A DNA stretch of 64,000 nt from Polycladidibacter hongkongensis (GCF_001561995.1 NZ_LLWC01000009.1:248001-312000), one strand, 5' to 3'; shown: positions 53,756 to 64,000, counted from the first letter of the stretch. A program made the numbers and translations. The notes: generated from the letters alone by a model not told the origin.

Positions 53756-56245
53756 GGGGGGCCTTTTATTTTGGCATGCTTCAGCAAGCGCGGTACAGCT
53801 TTGCATGTGCTGCGCAGCCAGAGCCCTCATTTTTTTCGACCCATCTCGGCGCAGAGCCGGTGCAGACATGTTTTCAATTTCGTTGCATATCTGGGCACAG
53901 TGCAAGAGGCCCAGATATGCGCTGGAGGACCTTAGGGCATGCGCATATTGCCGAAGCGCTGTAAAGTCTCTTGCAGCAAGCGCCGCTTCCATTTGCTGCA
54001 GTAAGCTTGCGCCATCGCGGCGGAACTCCTCATAAAGCTCCTGCAGGAAGGCGATACCACCCAAATCGATAAGCTGAGCGAGTACCGAAGTGTCAACCTG
54101 CGCCGTAGCTTCGTTCCGCCCATCAGAGTAATGATCGAGCTCACCTTGGGAACCCGTCGGTAGTACGACAAAGGAAAGAGCTGCTGCAAGACGCTTGATT
54201 GTAAGTGGCTTAGCCTCGCATAAATTCGCTCCTGCGAGTTTCGCATCTTCTTGCCCTGCCGCCGTGGTATTAGCGCTCAAGGCGATGATAGGTAAACGCT
54301 GCTGCGAGCCACGTTCCAACAGGCGAATCGTTTTGATTGCATCGAGCCCATTCATAATCGGCATGTTGATGTCCATAATCACCAAATCAAATTGCTCGGT
54401 GTCTATGGCATCAAGTGCCGCCTCGCCGTTCTCTACCAAAGTGCAGCTGTGCCCAAGTAGGATCAGCATACGCTCTAGTACAAGCCGGTTGGTCGCGTTG
54501 TCATCGGCAACTAAGACATGCAAAGGCGCCGATAGCTCCGCAAGACTTTCTTGAGCTTGGTGTTGTGCTTCTTGCGAAGGGCGCGTTGGGGACAAGAGCA
54601 GAGCAAGCAAATTCTCCGACCTGCCTATTGCACGACAAAGACTAGGCAACCGCAAACTGGAGCCAAAAGAAAAGTCAATGCTCCGAGAGGCACTTATGCC
54701 AATAACGCCTCCAGAAAAAAGCAGTGCCTGCTCATCGCTGATCGATGCTGCGACCAGAGATGGCAGTTGGCCGACGAGAGTACCGGCCCGCGGCGCTCGC
54801 TGCAGCTCTGCACAAAGAGCGGCAAACTCGCGTGGGCTGTCAATCGAACGCACGTGGAAGCCGCTTTGCGTTAACTGAGCCATGGCGTAGCTTAGGGAGT
54901 GATCGGGCATCAAAACCCAAATCGTTTCATGGGTCAGCTTGTTGTTGCACAGAACGCTCGGAGCTGGTTGTAACGGCACATGAAGACAGAATACGCTGCC
55001 CTCCTTCGGGCGAGAGTGAACAGTGATAGTTCCTTTCATTGCCCGGGCCGTGTGTTTAGCGATAGCCAAGCCAAGCCCCGTGCCGCCGAACCGGTCAACA
55101 ATCGTTGCATCTGCTTGCGAGAATTGATCAAAAATCTTCTCTTGCACCTTGGCAGAAATACCGATGCCGCTATCGTGCACACACCACTTTAGTACCATTT
55201 TTCCTGTGCGCTGCGAACGTCTTGTCGTAACGCTGATCAACAAAAAGCCTGTGGGCGTAAACTTTAGTGCATTGCCTGCCAGATTGAGGACAATCTCTGT
55301 GATATGTCGCGGATCGCCTACGGCGACATCCGGTACATCGCCAATCACACAGGTGTTAAAGTGCAAACCCTTTGCACGCGCTTGCGGCTCGATAATCTGT
55401 TCTACGCAATGCAGAACCTCGCGAATACAATAGGTGGTCTGCTGGATATCAAGGGAGTGGGTTTCAGCCTTCGAGTACGTTAAAATTCTCTCGATCAAAC
55501 CACTCAAGGTCGATGCAGATCCTGCGATTGTCTGCACCATTTCCTGTTGCTCTTTGCCAAGGTGGCTCGCATTCAGCAAATCTCCCATCCCGACAATGGC
55601 GTTCAACGGTGTCTTAAGTTCATGGCTAACTGATGCGAGGAACATAGTTTTGGCACGGTTGGCCTCTTCTGCTTGCGCTTTTGCTTTCGCCAGTGAGCGG
55701 ATCAGGCGCATGGCGTAAAGTGGAACAATCACGAGGCAGAGCAACAAGCCCACAGAAAGCCAAAGATGGTCCTCAAGCCATTGGGCTTTAAACAAGACGA
55801 CCAGAAAACCGGAAAAGGAAAACAGGCAAGCTGCAAGGAGATAACGTTGCCCGAAGCGAAAGCCATTACCAATCGTCACCCATAAATAAATGGGAAACAG
55901 TACTTGCATTTTTTCGCCACCATACCAAAGCGTAACGGTCAATACGCCGAGATCAAGGACAAGCGCCGCAATCCGCCTTATATGATGCTCGTAGGGGTCG
56001 AGAAAGGTCGCAAGTGCGAGAAAACCGCTGCAGGCGCAAAAAAAGTACAAAAGCGCGAAGATCGGTCGGTCAGCTTCGGCGCTGTAGTCTAACTGTATAT
56101 GGACGAAGAGAAACAGAATAAGGGCGATCAGCAGCCGGTTCAGCACCATTTCCAATTCGCCGCCGGTTGCTCGCTGGGTGGTGCGCAGATAATTCGCGAT
56201 ATCTCTAGTCTTTGCGCGCAAGAGGTGAATCAATGACGTATTCAC
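53750..56245 (-). CDS. rpfC: RpfC-like hybrid sensor histidine kinase (HisKA-HATPase-REC-Hpt)
   Basis: This has the domain order of the DSF receptor RpfC. A short N-terminal cytosolic region is followed by about five membrane helices (about 35-180). The HisKA domain has SHELKTPLN with His208, and the HATPase domain has NLAGNALKF and GGTGLGLAIAK. A degenerate spacer (about 435-560) leads to REC with phospho-acceptor Asp625 and Lys679, and a C-terminal Hpt domain has QYAHALRSSS with His769. Translation appears to start at a GTG. It follows the GGDEF-EAL gene by 31 bases and converges with rpfF. All phosphorelay residues are intact. Confidence 0.88.
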   Translation of the reverse strand: MNTSLIHLLRAKTRDIANYLRTTQRATGGELEMVLNRLLIALILFLFVHIQLDYSAEADRPIFALLYFFCACSGFLALATFLDPYEHHIRRIAALVLDLGVLTVTLWYGGEKMQVLFPIYLWVTIGNGFRFGQRYLLAACLFSFSGFLVVLFKAQWLEDHLWLSVGLLLCLVIVPLYAMRLIRSLAKAKAQAEEANRAKTMFLASVSHELKTPLNAIVGMGDLLNASHLGKEQQEMVQTIAGSASTLSGLIERILTYSKAETHSLDIQQTTYCIREVLHCVEQIIEPQARAKGLHFNTCVIGDVPDVAVGDPRHITEIVLNLAGNALKFTPTGFLLISVTTRRSQRTGKMVLKWCVHDSGIGISAKVQEKIFDQFSQADATIVDRFGGTGLGLAIAKHTARAMKGTITVHSRPKEGSVFCLHVPLQPAPSVLCNNKLTHETIWVLMPDHSLSYAMAQLTQSGFHVRSIDSPREFAALCAELQRAPRAGTLVGQLPSLVAASISDEQALLFSGGVIGISASRSIDFSFGSSLRLPSLCRAIGRSENLLALLLSPTRPSQEAQHQAQESLAELSAPLHVLVADDNATNRLVLERMLILLGHSCTLVENGEAALDAIDTEQFDLVIMDINMPIMNGLDAIKTIRLLERGSQQRLPIIALSANTTAAGQEDAKLAGANLCEAKPLTIKRLAAALSFVVLPTGSQGELDHYSDGRNEATAQVDTSVLAQLIDLGGIAFLQELYEEFRRDGASLLQQMEAALAARDFTALRQYAHALRSSSAYLGLLHCAQICNEIENMSAPALRRDGSKKMRALAAQHMQSCTALAEACQNKRPPL

Positions 56246-56276
56246 GAAACTTCAGGTGCCCCCGGTGGAGTTGCGA

Positions 56277-58382
56277 CTATGCCGCTGGAAACGTTGCCGC
56301 AAGTGCGGTGCCGACAAATGCCTCACTTGGCACACCCTGACCATAGTAAAAACCCTGCGCATTGACGCAACCAGCCTGACGTAACCAAACAGCTTGTTCA
56401 CCGGTTTCAATGCCTTCAGCCAAAACGGTAAGGTCAAGGGTGCGCCCAAGCCCGATGATTGCATTTACAATCGCTTTGCTGGAGTTATCGGCAAGCAGGT
56501 CCTGTGTGAAGCAGCGGTCAATTTTCAGGCCATCAATTGAAAAGCGATTGAGATAGGCGAGTGAGGAATAGCCTGTGCCAAAGTCATCGATAAGAATACG
56601 GCAACCGTTCTCGCGCAACCGCTCCATTTGCGGGGCAATGGAATCAGGGTTGAGCATCACCACTTGTTCGGTGATTTCCAGTTCAAGGGCCCGTGCTGGA
56701 AGGCCCGTTAGCTGTAAGGTTTGCTCTACAAGCTCACAGACATTTTGACGGCGAAATTGCGTTGCAGATAAATTCACTGCAACATGCAAATGGGTAAGGC
56801 CGCATTCATGCCAGTGTTTGGCCTGTCTGCAAGCCTCAAGCATAACCCACTCGCTTATGGGTAAAATCAGGCCGGTTTCCTCCGCAGCTCCCAAAAAGAT
56901 ATCCGGGCTCACCAGTCCATGTTCTGGCCTGTTCCAGCGCAACAGAGCTTCGGCACCTATCAATTGTCTGCTTCGTAAATTGTATTGCGGTTGAAAGAAC
57001 AGCTCGAATTGCCCTTCTTCCAAAGCCCGGTGCAGCGCGCTTTCTAGAGAGATGGTTCGTTGTGCTTGCTCATCCATTTGCCGTGCGAAGAGTTGGAAGC
57101 CGCGCCCACCCTCCGCTTTGCTTTGATACATAGCCAAATCGGCATGACGTAGCAGCTCGTCACTGCTGCTTCCATCATTGGGGTAGATCGTGACGCCAAC
57201 ACTTGCGCTTACCCGCAGTTCTTTGCCGGAAATAAACACCGGTTCAGTGAGCAGTTCAACCACGCGATGGGCGTAGTTGCTCGCTTGCATTTCACAGACA
57301 AGGCCAGGCTGCAAAATAGCAAACTCGTCTCCACCGAGGCGAGCAATCACGCATGGTTCTTCTTTATCAGCAAGCAGCCGCTGTGCCACAACCTCAAGCA
57401 ATTGGTCGCCGGTGCGGTGCCCAAGCGCATCATTGATTGACTTAAATCGGTCTAGATCGAGAAAGTGCAGAGCAAACATGCCACCATTTCGACGACAACG
57501 CTGCACTTCTTCATCAATACGTTCACGCAGGTAAGTCCGATTGGGCAAACCGGTCAAACCATCATGATGCGCCATGTGCAAAAGGTGCGCTTCAAGCCTC
57601 TTGCGCTCGGTTATCTCAAAAGATGTTGTGACCACATGGCTCACGTGGCCGTTCGTGTCCAGCAAGGGTTTTTTCTGCACGAGAAAGTGCAAAGTCTCGC
57701 CATCGCTATGAGTGACTTCCACTTCATAGGGGGGTAAGCTACGGCGGCTTTCAAACACTTTGGCATCAAGTCTGGTGGTGCGAATATTTGCCGCTTTCGA
57801 AACGGCTTCGCCGATCGGTTGGCCAATGATTTGCTCCCGCGCTTTGCCAACAAAATCAGCCATGGGTTGATTGACGAAGGCGACAATACCTTGCCGGTCA
57901 ACAACAGTAACAAACGCTGAGATATCGTTTATGAGCTTGTCACTACTCAATGCAGCAAGGGGGTGCTCGCATGGGAGTTCTGCCAATTGGGGTGTTGTGA
58001 GCTGCGTTGCCAGCAGTTCCTGCACGCGCAGTTCAAAAACCCTATGATCAATTGGGCTTTGAATGAAACCAGAGGCGCCAGCTTCCAGAGCACGAGTTTT
58101 GAAAGAGCTGTCAGAGTAAGCTGTGATAACCAGAATTGGGATTGCGTCCAATCCCTCGATACCGCGAACGGCTTGGGTAAGTTCTGCACCGTCCATCTCT
58201 GGCATGCTGTAGTCAGTTACAATCAATGCTGGCTGATTGGTTCGCATATAATCAAGAGCGGCAAGGGGATCTGCAAAGGATATACTTGCATAATCAGGCG
58301 CTGCCACAGCTGTCAGCCGCGTCAGGATCGATCTGTTTACTGCCCGATCATCAATGACAACTATCGTCGATGAATTCGCCAT
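56277..58382 (-). CDS. REC-PAS-GGDEF-EAL c-di-GMP response regulator
   Basis: This multidomain regulator probably makes or degrades cyclic-di-GMP under control of the adjacent RpfC-like kinase. REC (about 1-125) has Asp11, Asp12 and phospho-acceptor Asp57, but the conserved Lys of the usual KP is Ser109 (IQSPID). PAS covers about 145-260. GGDEF (270-430) has an intact GGDEF at 350-354. EAL (450-700) has EAL at 478-480, DDFGTGYSSL and AEGIET. Both output domains look catalytically competent. It occupies the place of the HD-GYP protein RpfG but has a different output. It starts the operon with the rpfC-like gene. Confidence 0.9.
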   Translation of the reverse strand: MANSSTIVVIDDRAVNRSILTRLTAVAAPDYASISFADPLAALDYMRTNQPALIVTDYSMPEMDGAELTQAVRGIEGLDAIPILVITAYSDSSFKTRALEAGASGFIQSPIDHRVFELRVQELLATQLTTPQLAELPCEHPLAALSSDKLINDISAFVTVVDRQGIVAFVNQPMADFVGKAREQIIGQPIGEAVSKAANIRTTRLDAKVFESRRSLPPYEVEVTHSDGETLHFLVQKKPLLDTNGHVSHVVTTSFEITERKRLEAHLLHMAHHDGLTGLPNRTYLRERIDEEVQRCRRNGGMFALHFLDLDRFKSINDALGHRTGDQLLEVVAQRLLADKEEPCVIARLGGDEFAILQPGLVCEMQASNYAHRVVELLTEPVFISGKELRVSASVGVTIYPNDGSSSDELLRHADLAMYQSKAEGGRGFQLFARQMDEQAQRTISLESALHRALEEGQFELFFQPQYNLRSRQLIGAEALLRWNRPEHGLVSPDIFLGAAEETGLILPISEWVMLEACRQAKHWHECGLTHLHVAVNLSATQFRRQNVCELVEQTLQLTGLPARALELEITEQVVMLNPDSIAPQMERLRENGCRILIDDFGTGYSSLAYLNRFSIDGLKIDRCFTQDLLADNSSKAIVNAIIGLGRTLDLTVLAEGIETGEQAVWLRQAGCVNAQGFYYGQGVPSEAFVGTALAATFPAA

Positions 58383-58789
58383 AAGTTAAGCCGCAACCAT
58401 TCCCCAAGGAGTCCCTCACATAAAACATGCTTAATGCATGATAATGGGGCCGACAATGCCGCGACGGACTTTTGCCAAGCTTGTTCTATGGGTTTTAGGT
58501 GTTTTTTTGTGGTAAAGCGGCGATTAAGCGAGAGTTCCTGATGATATTAGTAATATGAGCGTACAAATTTAGTAAAAATCTCTATGAATTTCCCTATTTA
58601 TCCTGGTTTACTTGCAAATGGCTGTGATGTGGGGAGGTGGCGTTTGCTTTTCTTGTATTTAGATTTCGTGTTACATAATTAATCCAGCGGCTATTAAATG
58701 TTGGCTTAATAATACTTTGGCGATGTGTAGTCGGGAAGGGGAGAATGATCACCCCTTCCATAGCCAAACTGCCAAAAAATCCGCAAAAA
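58383..58789. other. Intergenic region between the sugar-uptake operon and the c-di-GMP regulator
   Basis: About 400 AT-rich bases with no convincing gene. It holds the promoter of the REC-PAS-GGDEF-EAL/rpfC operon on the left and the end of the sugar-transport operon on the right, with a hairpin at 58734-58759. Confidence 0.5.
58734..58759 (-). terminator. Hairpin after the sugar-transport operon
   Basis: A perfect 8-base inverted repeat (GGAAGGGG / CCCCTTCC) with a 10-base loop lies about 30 bases past the stop of the ATP-binding protein gene on the minus strand. No T-run follows, so it may be a weak or Rho-assisted terminator. Confidence 0.55.
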
Positions 58790-59905
<1,116 letters not shown>

Positions 59906-59921
59906 TGTTCTGCCTCCTGCA

Positions 59922-61583
59922 TCATTTGCTAGTCAAGAATGCGGCTTGCCACGCCTCAAGCGTCACAGCACCATCGCGCAGCTCTGCGCTAAAACCGGTG
60001 TCATCTTGCAAAGCAAGGTTGCTTGCAACAGACACTGTCCTTGCCTCATCTGACAAGTTGAACAGGCAAAGCACAGCGTGTCCCTCGTGCTTGCGCTCTA
60101 GTGCCAAGACATCAGCAGCGCCAATGTCGATAAAATTCAGCTCACCTAGCCGTAGAGCAGGGAATTTGCGACGCCAATGGAAGAAGGCGCGCACTTGGTT
60201 ATAAGGCGACGCCGCGTCACCCACTTGTGCTTCTGCCGCCTGCCCGACATGCTCCGGCGCAACTGGCAGCCAAGGCGTGCCTTCTGTAAAGCCGCCATGA
60301 GCGTTGTCTTTCTTCCATGCCATTGGCGTACGGCAACCATCGCGGCCTTTAAACTCCGGCCACATCTCTATGCCGTACGGGTCTTGCAGCAGCTCGAAGG
60401 GAACATCGGCTTCGGTAAATGCCAGCTCCTCACCCTGATAGATACAAGGCGTGCCGCGCAAACAGCTCAGCATAGCTAGCAGGGTCGGCGTGGCTTGCTT
60501 GGCGTCCTTGTTTGCGCCAAGGCGGCTCGCCATGCGCTTTACATCATGGTTTGACAGCGCCCAGCAGGCCCATCCGCCCCCGATTTGGGCTTGCAGATCT
60601 GCCACGTGCTTCTGCACATAAGCCGCGGTTGGTTCGTTGGAAAGCAGATCAAACACATAGGACATGTGCAGCCGATGCTCGCCTTCGGTGTAGGTGCGCA
60701 GCAGCTCTGGTCCAAATTCTTCAGAGCCAATCTCGCCCACCATAGTGCGGTTTTCATACTCGTCCGTTACACTGCGCAAGCGTTCCAAGAAGGCTAGATT
60801 CTCAGGGCGGGACTTATCGTAGAGGTGATACTGCCAAGAATAAGGGTTGCTTGCCGGTGCTGTGCTCAGCGAAGCAAGATCTTCGTTCGGCGGGTTGTTG
60901 CGTAGCAACTTGTCGTGCACGTAAAAGTTCACTGTATCGAGGCGGAAGCCATCAACACCCATATCCAGCCAGAAACGCGCGACATCGAGCAGCTCATCCT
61001 GTACATCCGGGTTATGGAAATTCAGGTCTGGCTGGCTGCGCAAAAAGTTATGCATGTAATATTGCTGGCGCCCGGTATCCCATTGCCAAGCTGAGCCGCC
61101 AAAGATCGAAAGCCAGTTGTTTGGCGGCGTGCCATCCGGTTTTGCATCAGCCCAAACATACCAGTCTGCCTTAGCATTGTCGCGGCTTGCTCGGCTCTCT
61201 TTAAACCACGGGTGCTGGTCCGAACTGTGCGAGATCACAAGATCTATCAGTACGCGCATTCCCAGATCGTGCGCTTTGTCAACGACGGCTTTGAAGTCTG
61301 CAAGGCTTCCGAACATCGGATCAACATCTCTGTAGTCAGAAACATCGTAGCCAAAATCGTCCATCGGTGATTTCATAAATGGTGAAATCCAGATCGCGTC
61401 GGCGCCAAGGTTGGCAATGTAGGGCAGCTTGTTCAATATGCCTTTCAAATCGCCAATTCCATCGCCATTGCTATCGGCAAATGAGCGCGGGTAGATTTGA
61501 TAGAGCACTGCACCGCGCCACCAGTCTTTGTCTTTGCTGAGCGGCTGTGTCTGAGCGTGTTTTTCTAGTTCGATAACAGACAT
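59922..61583 (-). CDS. aglA: Intracellular alpha-glucosidase (GH13, AglA-like)
   Basis: This GH13 alpha-amylase-family enzyme hydrolyses alpha-glucosides inside the cell. The (beta/alpha)8 motifs are present: [23 protein letters not shown], the nucleophile Asp216 in [10 protein letters not shown], the acid/base Glu284 in MVGEIGSE, and the transition-state Asp347 in LSNHDVKR. No signal peptide is present. The ATG at 61583 follows the permease stop by four bases; upstream in-frame residues lie inside that gene. Its place between permease and ATPase genes mirrors aglEFGAK of Sinorhizobium. Substrates could be maltose, sucrose or trehalose-like sugars. Confidence 0.9.
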   Translation of the reverse strand: MSVIELEKHAQTQPLSKDKDWWRGAVLYQIYPRSFADSNGDGIGDLKGILNKLPYIANLGADAIWISPFMKSPMDDFGYDVSDYRDVDPMFGSLADFKAVVDKAHDLGMRVLIDLVISHSSDQHPWFKESRASRDNAKADWYVWADAKPDGTPPNNWLSIFGGSAWQWDTGRQQYYMHNFLRSQPDLNFHNPDVQDELLDVARFWLDMGVDGFRLDTVNFYVHDKLLRNNPPNEDLASLSTAPASNPYSWQYHLYDKSRPENLAFLERLRSVTDEYENRTMVGEIGSEEFGPELLRTYTEGEHRLHMSYVFDLLSNEPTAAYVQKHVADLQAQIGGGWACWALSNHDVKRMASRLGANKDAKQATPTLLAMLSCLRGTPCIYQGEELAFTEADVPFELLQDPYGIEMWPEFKGRDGCRTPMAWKKDNAHGGFTEGTPWLPVAPEHVGQAAEAQVGDAASPYNQVRAFFHWRRKFPALRLGELNFIDIGAADVLALERKHEGHAVLCLFNLSDEARTVSVASNLALQDDTGFSAELRDGAVTLEAWQAAFLTSK

Positions 61584-61587
61584 TGGC

Positions 61588-62415
61588 TTAACCTTTAACT
61601 GCGCCAGCGGTAAGGCCCGCGACGATTTTACGTTGGAATATAAGAACAAGAACCACAATCGGGACGGTCACGACCACTGAGGCGGCCATGATGTTGCCCC
61701 AAGGCAGTTCATACTTGCTGGCGCCAGACATCAGTGCAATCGCCACAGGTACCGTGCGAACTTCATTGGATAGAGTGAAGGTGAGGGCAAACAGGAATTC
61801 GTTCCACGCACTGATGAAAGCAAGCAGCCCGGTTGTCACCAGTGCAGGCCACATCAGGGGTAAGAATACACGGCGCACGATCACCAGCGAGCTTGCGCCA
61901 TCGACAATAGCAGCCTCTTCAAGCTCTTTTGGCAGTTCTTTCATAAACGTGGTCAAAACCCAGACTGTAAAGGGCAGTGTCAACACCATGTTGGGCACAA
62001 TGAGGCCCGGAAGGCTGTTATAGATGCCCATGGCTTTAATGAGTTCGAACATACCGGAAAGAATTGCAACCTGCGGAAACATGGAGACCGAAAGGATCGT
62101 CATGAGCAGCAGGCCGCGCCCGCGAAAGGGGATGCGCGCTAGTGCATAAGCTGCTGTCACCGCCAGCACCAGAGAAATGATCACAACAACAGTAGCAACA
62201 AAGATCGAGTTGAAAATGTTGGTGCCAAAGGGCTGTTCCTTAAAGATCGACAGGTAGTTGCCAAAGTCGATCACGCCGGGCAGCGCGGAGGGGTTAAACA
62301 ACTCGGTACCAGAGCGGAATGACGTGATGATTGCATAGTAGAACGGAAACACCGAAACCACGACAATTGCAAGCACCAGCCCGTAAAACAGGAGAGATTT
62401 CAGGGAGAGTTTCAT
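61588..62415 (-). CDS. Sugar ABC transporter permease (MalG/ThuG-like)
   Basis: This is the second inner-membrane permease of the sugar importer. Six helices can be followed across 275 residues, with the cytoplasmic EAA loop ELPKELEEAAIVDGASSLVIVRRVFLP in part. Its size matches ThuG/MalG rather than the larger AglG proteins, so the transporter may be of the trehalose/maltose type. Its start overlaps the stop of the other permease gene by one base. Confidence 0.9.
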   Translation of the reverse strand: MKLSLKSLLFYGLVLAIVVVSVFPFYYAIITSFRSGTELFNPSALPGVIDFGNYLSIFKEQPFGTNIFNSIFVATVVVIISLVLAVTAAYALARIPFRGRGLLLMTILSVSMFPQVAILSGMFELIKAMGIYNSLPGLIVPNMVLTLPFTVWVLTTFMKELPKELEEAAIVDGASSLVIVRRVFLPLMWPALVTTGLLAFISAWNEFLFALTFTLSNEVRTVPVAIALMSGASKYELPWGNIMAASVVVTVPIVVLVLIFQRKIVAGLTAGAVKG

Positions 62416-63392
62416 TATTTGCTATCCTCTGAAAGATTGACCTTGCCTGCCATCAGCGTCAGCGTGGTGATCAGCGCGATCACAAGGAACAACAGGGTTG
62501 CTGCCGCTGAGCCATAGCCCACCTCTTGGAAGTCTACCAGCTGCTGTCTTGCATAAACGGACATGGACATCGTGGTAGTTGAGTTGGAAGTCAGTACGTA
62601 AATCAAGTCAAAGATGCGCAGCGCATCAAGAGCACGGAACACAACAGCCACCACAAGCGCAGGGCGAATGAGCGGCAGCGTCACCTTAAAGAAAACCTTT
62701 ACCGGGTGTACACCGTCCACTTTTGCAGCCTCGTAAATATCGCCGGGCAGCATTTGCAAGCCAGCAAGGATGAGCAGGGCCATAAATGGAGTGGTCTTCC
62801 AAACGTCCACCATGATAACAGCCCACATGGCCGTGTCAGGGTTTGCTGTCCATGCGATCGGTTCTGCGATAAGCCCAACACCCATAAGCAACTCGTTGAT
62901 GATCCCGAGCTGGTCGTGCAGCATCCAGCTCCACATTTTCGCAGAAACAATCGTCGGTATTGCCCATGGCACCAAAACTGCTGCCCGAACCAATCCGCGG
63001 CCTTTGAATTGCAGGTTCAAAACCAGCGCCACAGCCATTCCAAGTGCAGTCTCCAGACTCACAGAAATGACGGAGAACCAAAGCGTATTCCAAACAGCAT
63101 TCCACCATTCAGGATCTACCAGCAAGCCAAAGGCCTCGCCGTCATAAACAGCGTAGTAGTTCTCGATGCCGATAAACTCGGTAACGCTGAGATCAACAAG
63201 GTTCGCGTCAGTGAATCCGAGCCATATCGTGCGCACCAAGGGCCAACCGGCTACCACGCCGAGCACGGTCATCATCGGTAGCAAAAACAGGAAGGCAGCG
63301 CGCAGGCGGCTGGATGTTAGGTCGGAGCGTTCAGTACGCGCCGCCCTTGTCGGTGGGGCTGTTTTGTGAACAGCAGCGTCAGTGGGTGTCAT
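62415..63392 (-). CDS. Sugar ABC transporter permease (MalF/ThuF-like)
   Basis: This is the first permease of the sugar importer. A Thr/Ala/Arg-rich N-terminal tail of about 30 residues is followed by six helices and the EAA loop (DIYEAAKVDGVHPVKVFFKVTLP in part). At 325 aa it fits ThuF/AglF-type proteins. It lies downstream of the binding-protein gene with a hairpin in between and is coupled to the second permease. Confidence 0.9.
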   Translation of the reverse strand: MTPTDAAVHKTAPPTRAARTERSDLTSSRLRAAFLFLLPMMTVLGVVAGWPLVRTIWLGFTDANLVDLSVTEFIGIENYYAVYDGEAFGLLVDPEWWNAVWNTLWFSVISVSLETALGMAVALVLNLQFKGRGLVRAAVLVPWAIPTIVSAKMWSWMLHDQLGIINELLMGVGLIAEPIAWTANPDTAMWAVIMVDVWKTTPFMALLILAGLQMLPGDIYEAAKVDGVHPVKVFFKVTLPLIRPALVVAVVFRALDALRIFDLIYVLTSNSTTTMSMSVYARQQLVDFQEVGYGSAAATLLFLVIALITTLTLMAGKVNLSEDSK

Positions 63393-63495
63393 GGAGCTAA
63401 CCCTACAGCCAAAATGCGGGGACAGGGCGAGGGCGTCGTAGGTGGCGTGTACATCGGTGTAGCGCGCAACGGCAGCAAGCCTCGCCGCCGAAAGT

Positions 63496-63523
63496 AAAAA
63501 AGGCCCCGCCCGTGGGCAGGGCC
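63496..63523 (-). terminator. Intra-operon hairpin between binding-protein and permease genes
   Basis: On the minus strand GGCCCTGCCC pairs with GGGCGGGGCC (one mismatch) and is followed by TTTTTT. It lies 14 bases past the binding-protein stop and about 100 bases before the permease start. It probably terminates most transcripts and keeps the binding protein more abundant than the membrane parts. Confidence 0.82.
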
Positions 63524-63536
63524 AGGTGTCCTGGGC

Positions 63537-64000
63537 TTACCAGGCCTTGCGCTTAATGCGCTTCAGGTCTTTTTCCAGCTTAGCAAGAGAGGCGTCGGCC
63601 TCGGACTTGCCGCTGATAACATTGTGCACAGCGTTATAGAATGCGTTGGACACTTTGTTGTAGTTTGCGCCGGTTGCGCGGGAAGGACGAGCAACCGCGT
63701 TGGTAAAGGTCGCTTTCAGGTCACCCATAAACGGGTTCGCTGCCAGCACGTCTTTATCATCGTAAAGCGCAGTAATGGTTGGGTTGTAAGACCCTTCGAT
63801 GGCGTTGTTCTTCTGCTGTTCTTTCGAGGTCAGCCACAAAGCAAGGCTCGCCGCAGCTTCTGGGTCCTTGCTGTACTTGGAGACAGCCATCTGCCAGCCA
63901 CCCAGCGCACCAGAGGCTTTACCGTCTGCGCCGCCCTTAGGCACAGCCGTTACACCGATTTTACCTTTGATCGGAGAATCAGCACCCTGACCAAGCGACC
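63537..64000 (-). CDS. Sugar ABC transporter substrate-binding protein (partial, 5' end outside window)
   Basis: Only the C-terminal part (about 154 residues) is inside the window; the frame is open to the right edge. The pattern VPKGGADGKASGALGGWQMAVSKYSKDPEAAASLALWLTS (in pieces) and the end KLEKDLKRIKRK match periplasmic sugar-binding proteins of the MalE/ThuE group. It begins the operon binding protein-permease-permease-glucosidase-ATPase. The ligand is not determinable from this fragment. Confidence 0.88.
   Translation of the reverse strand, partial: SLGQGADSPIKGKIGVTAVPKGGADGKASGALGGWQMAVSKYSKDPEAAASLALWLTSKEQQKNNAIEGSYNPTITALYDDKDVLAANPFMGDLKATFTNAVARPSRATGANYNKVSNAFYNAVHNVISGKSEADASLAKLEKDLKRIKRKAW

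Overview
The window comes from an alphaproteobacterium, most likely a marine or host-associated Hyphomicrobiales or Rhodobacterales relative such as the Pseudovibrio/Stappia group. The clues are the cpa/tad order, the rpmH-rnpA-yidC-yihA-argB block, a MaoC-phosphotransacetylase fusion next to ackA, a RirA-type iron regulator and an agl/thu-style sugar operon. The genus is an inference from gene content. Coding density is high. I see no IS element, prophage or CRISPR array.

Region by region: 229-8760 is a Tad (Flp) pilus machine, cpaBCDEF-tadBC, with tadD on the opposite strand. 8978-11657 holds an M17 aminopeptidase, a MarR regulator and an NlpC/P60 hydrolase. 11829-13464 adds a pilus N-domain protein and the TadE/TadF pseudopilins. 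13833-16438 is the acetate node (MaoC-Pta plus AckA). 16504-26300 is mixed housekeeping: arginase-like, MATE, two HAD phosphatases, dapD, a LysR regulator divergent from an odd exported RTX protein, argB and yihA. 26425-28901 is yidC-rnpA-rpmH. 29330-33272 holds a VTT membrane protein, a flavin disulfide reductase and an orphan histidine kinase. Two identical tRNA-Arg(ACG) genes follow, then kynU, a Nudix hydrolase, mogA and a nitroreductase. 37512-42161 is a complete branched-chain amino-acid-type ABC operon.

Three systems stand out. First, an iron/heme block (42285-46251): a small hemP gene, a perfect TGA-N9-TCA iron-responsive box, exbB-exbD-exbD-tonB, and a rirA-like regulator at its end. 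Second, at 46571-48148, a divergent member of the ExoY/CyaA/edema-factor family of host-activated nucleotidyl cyclase effectors, with its catalytic residues intact and a large insertion. Third, at 52754-58382, a DSF-type quorum-sensing module: an RpfF-like DSF synthase convergent with an RpfC-like hybrid sensor kinase. In place of the HD-GYP regulator RpfG, the sensor is preceded by a REC-PAS-GGDEF-EAL protein.

The right edge (58790-64000) is an alpha-glucoside/trehalose-type ABC uptake operon with an intracellular GH13 glucosidase. Its solute-binding protein gene is cut by the window end. Together the pilus, DSF signalling, heme acquisition and cyclase effector suggest a bacterium that attaches to and interacts with eukaryotic hosts.
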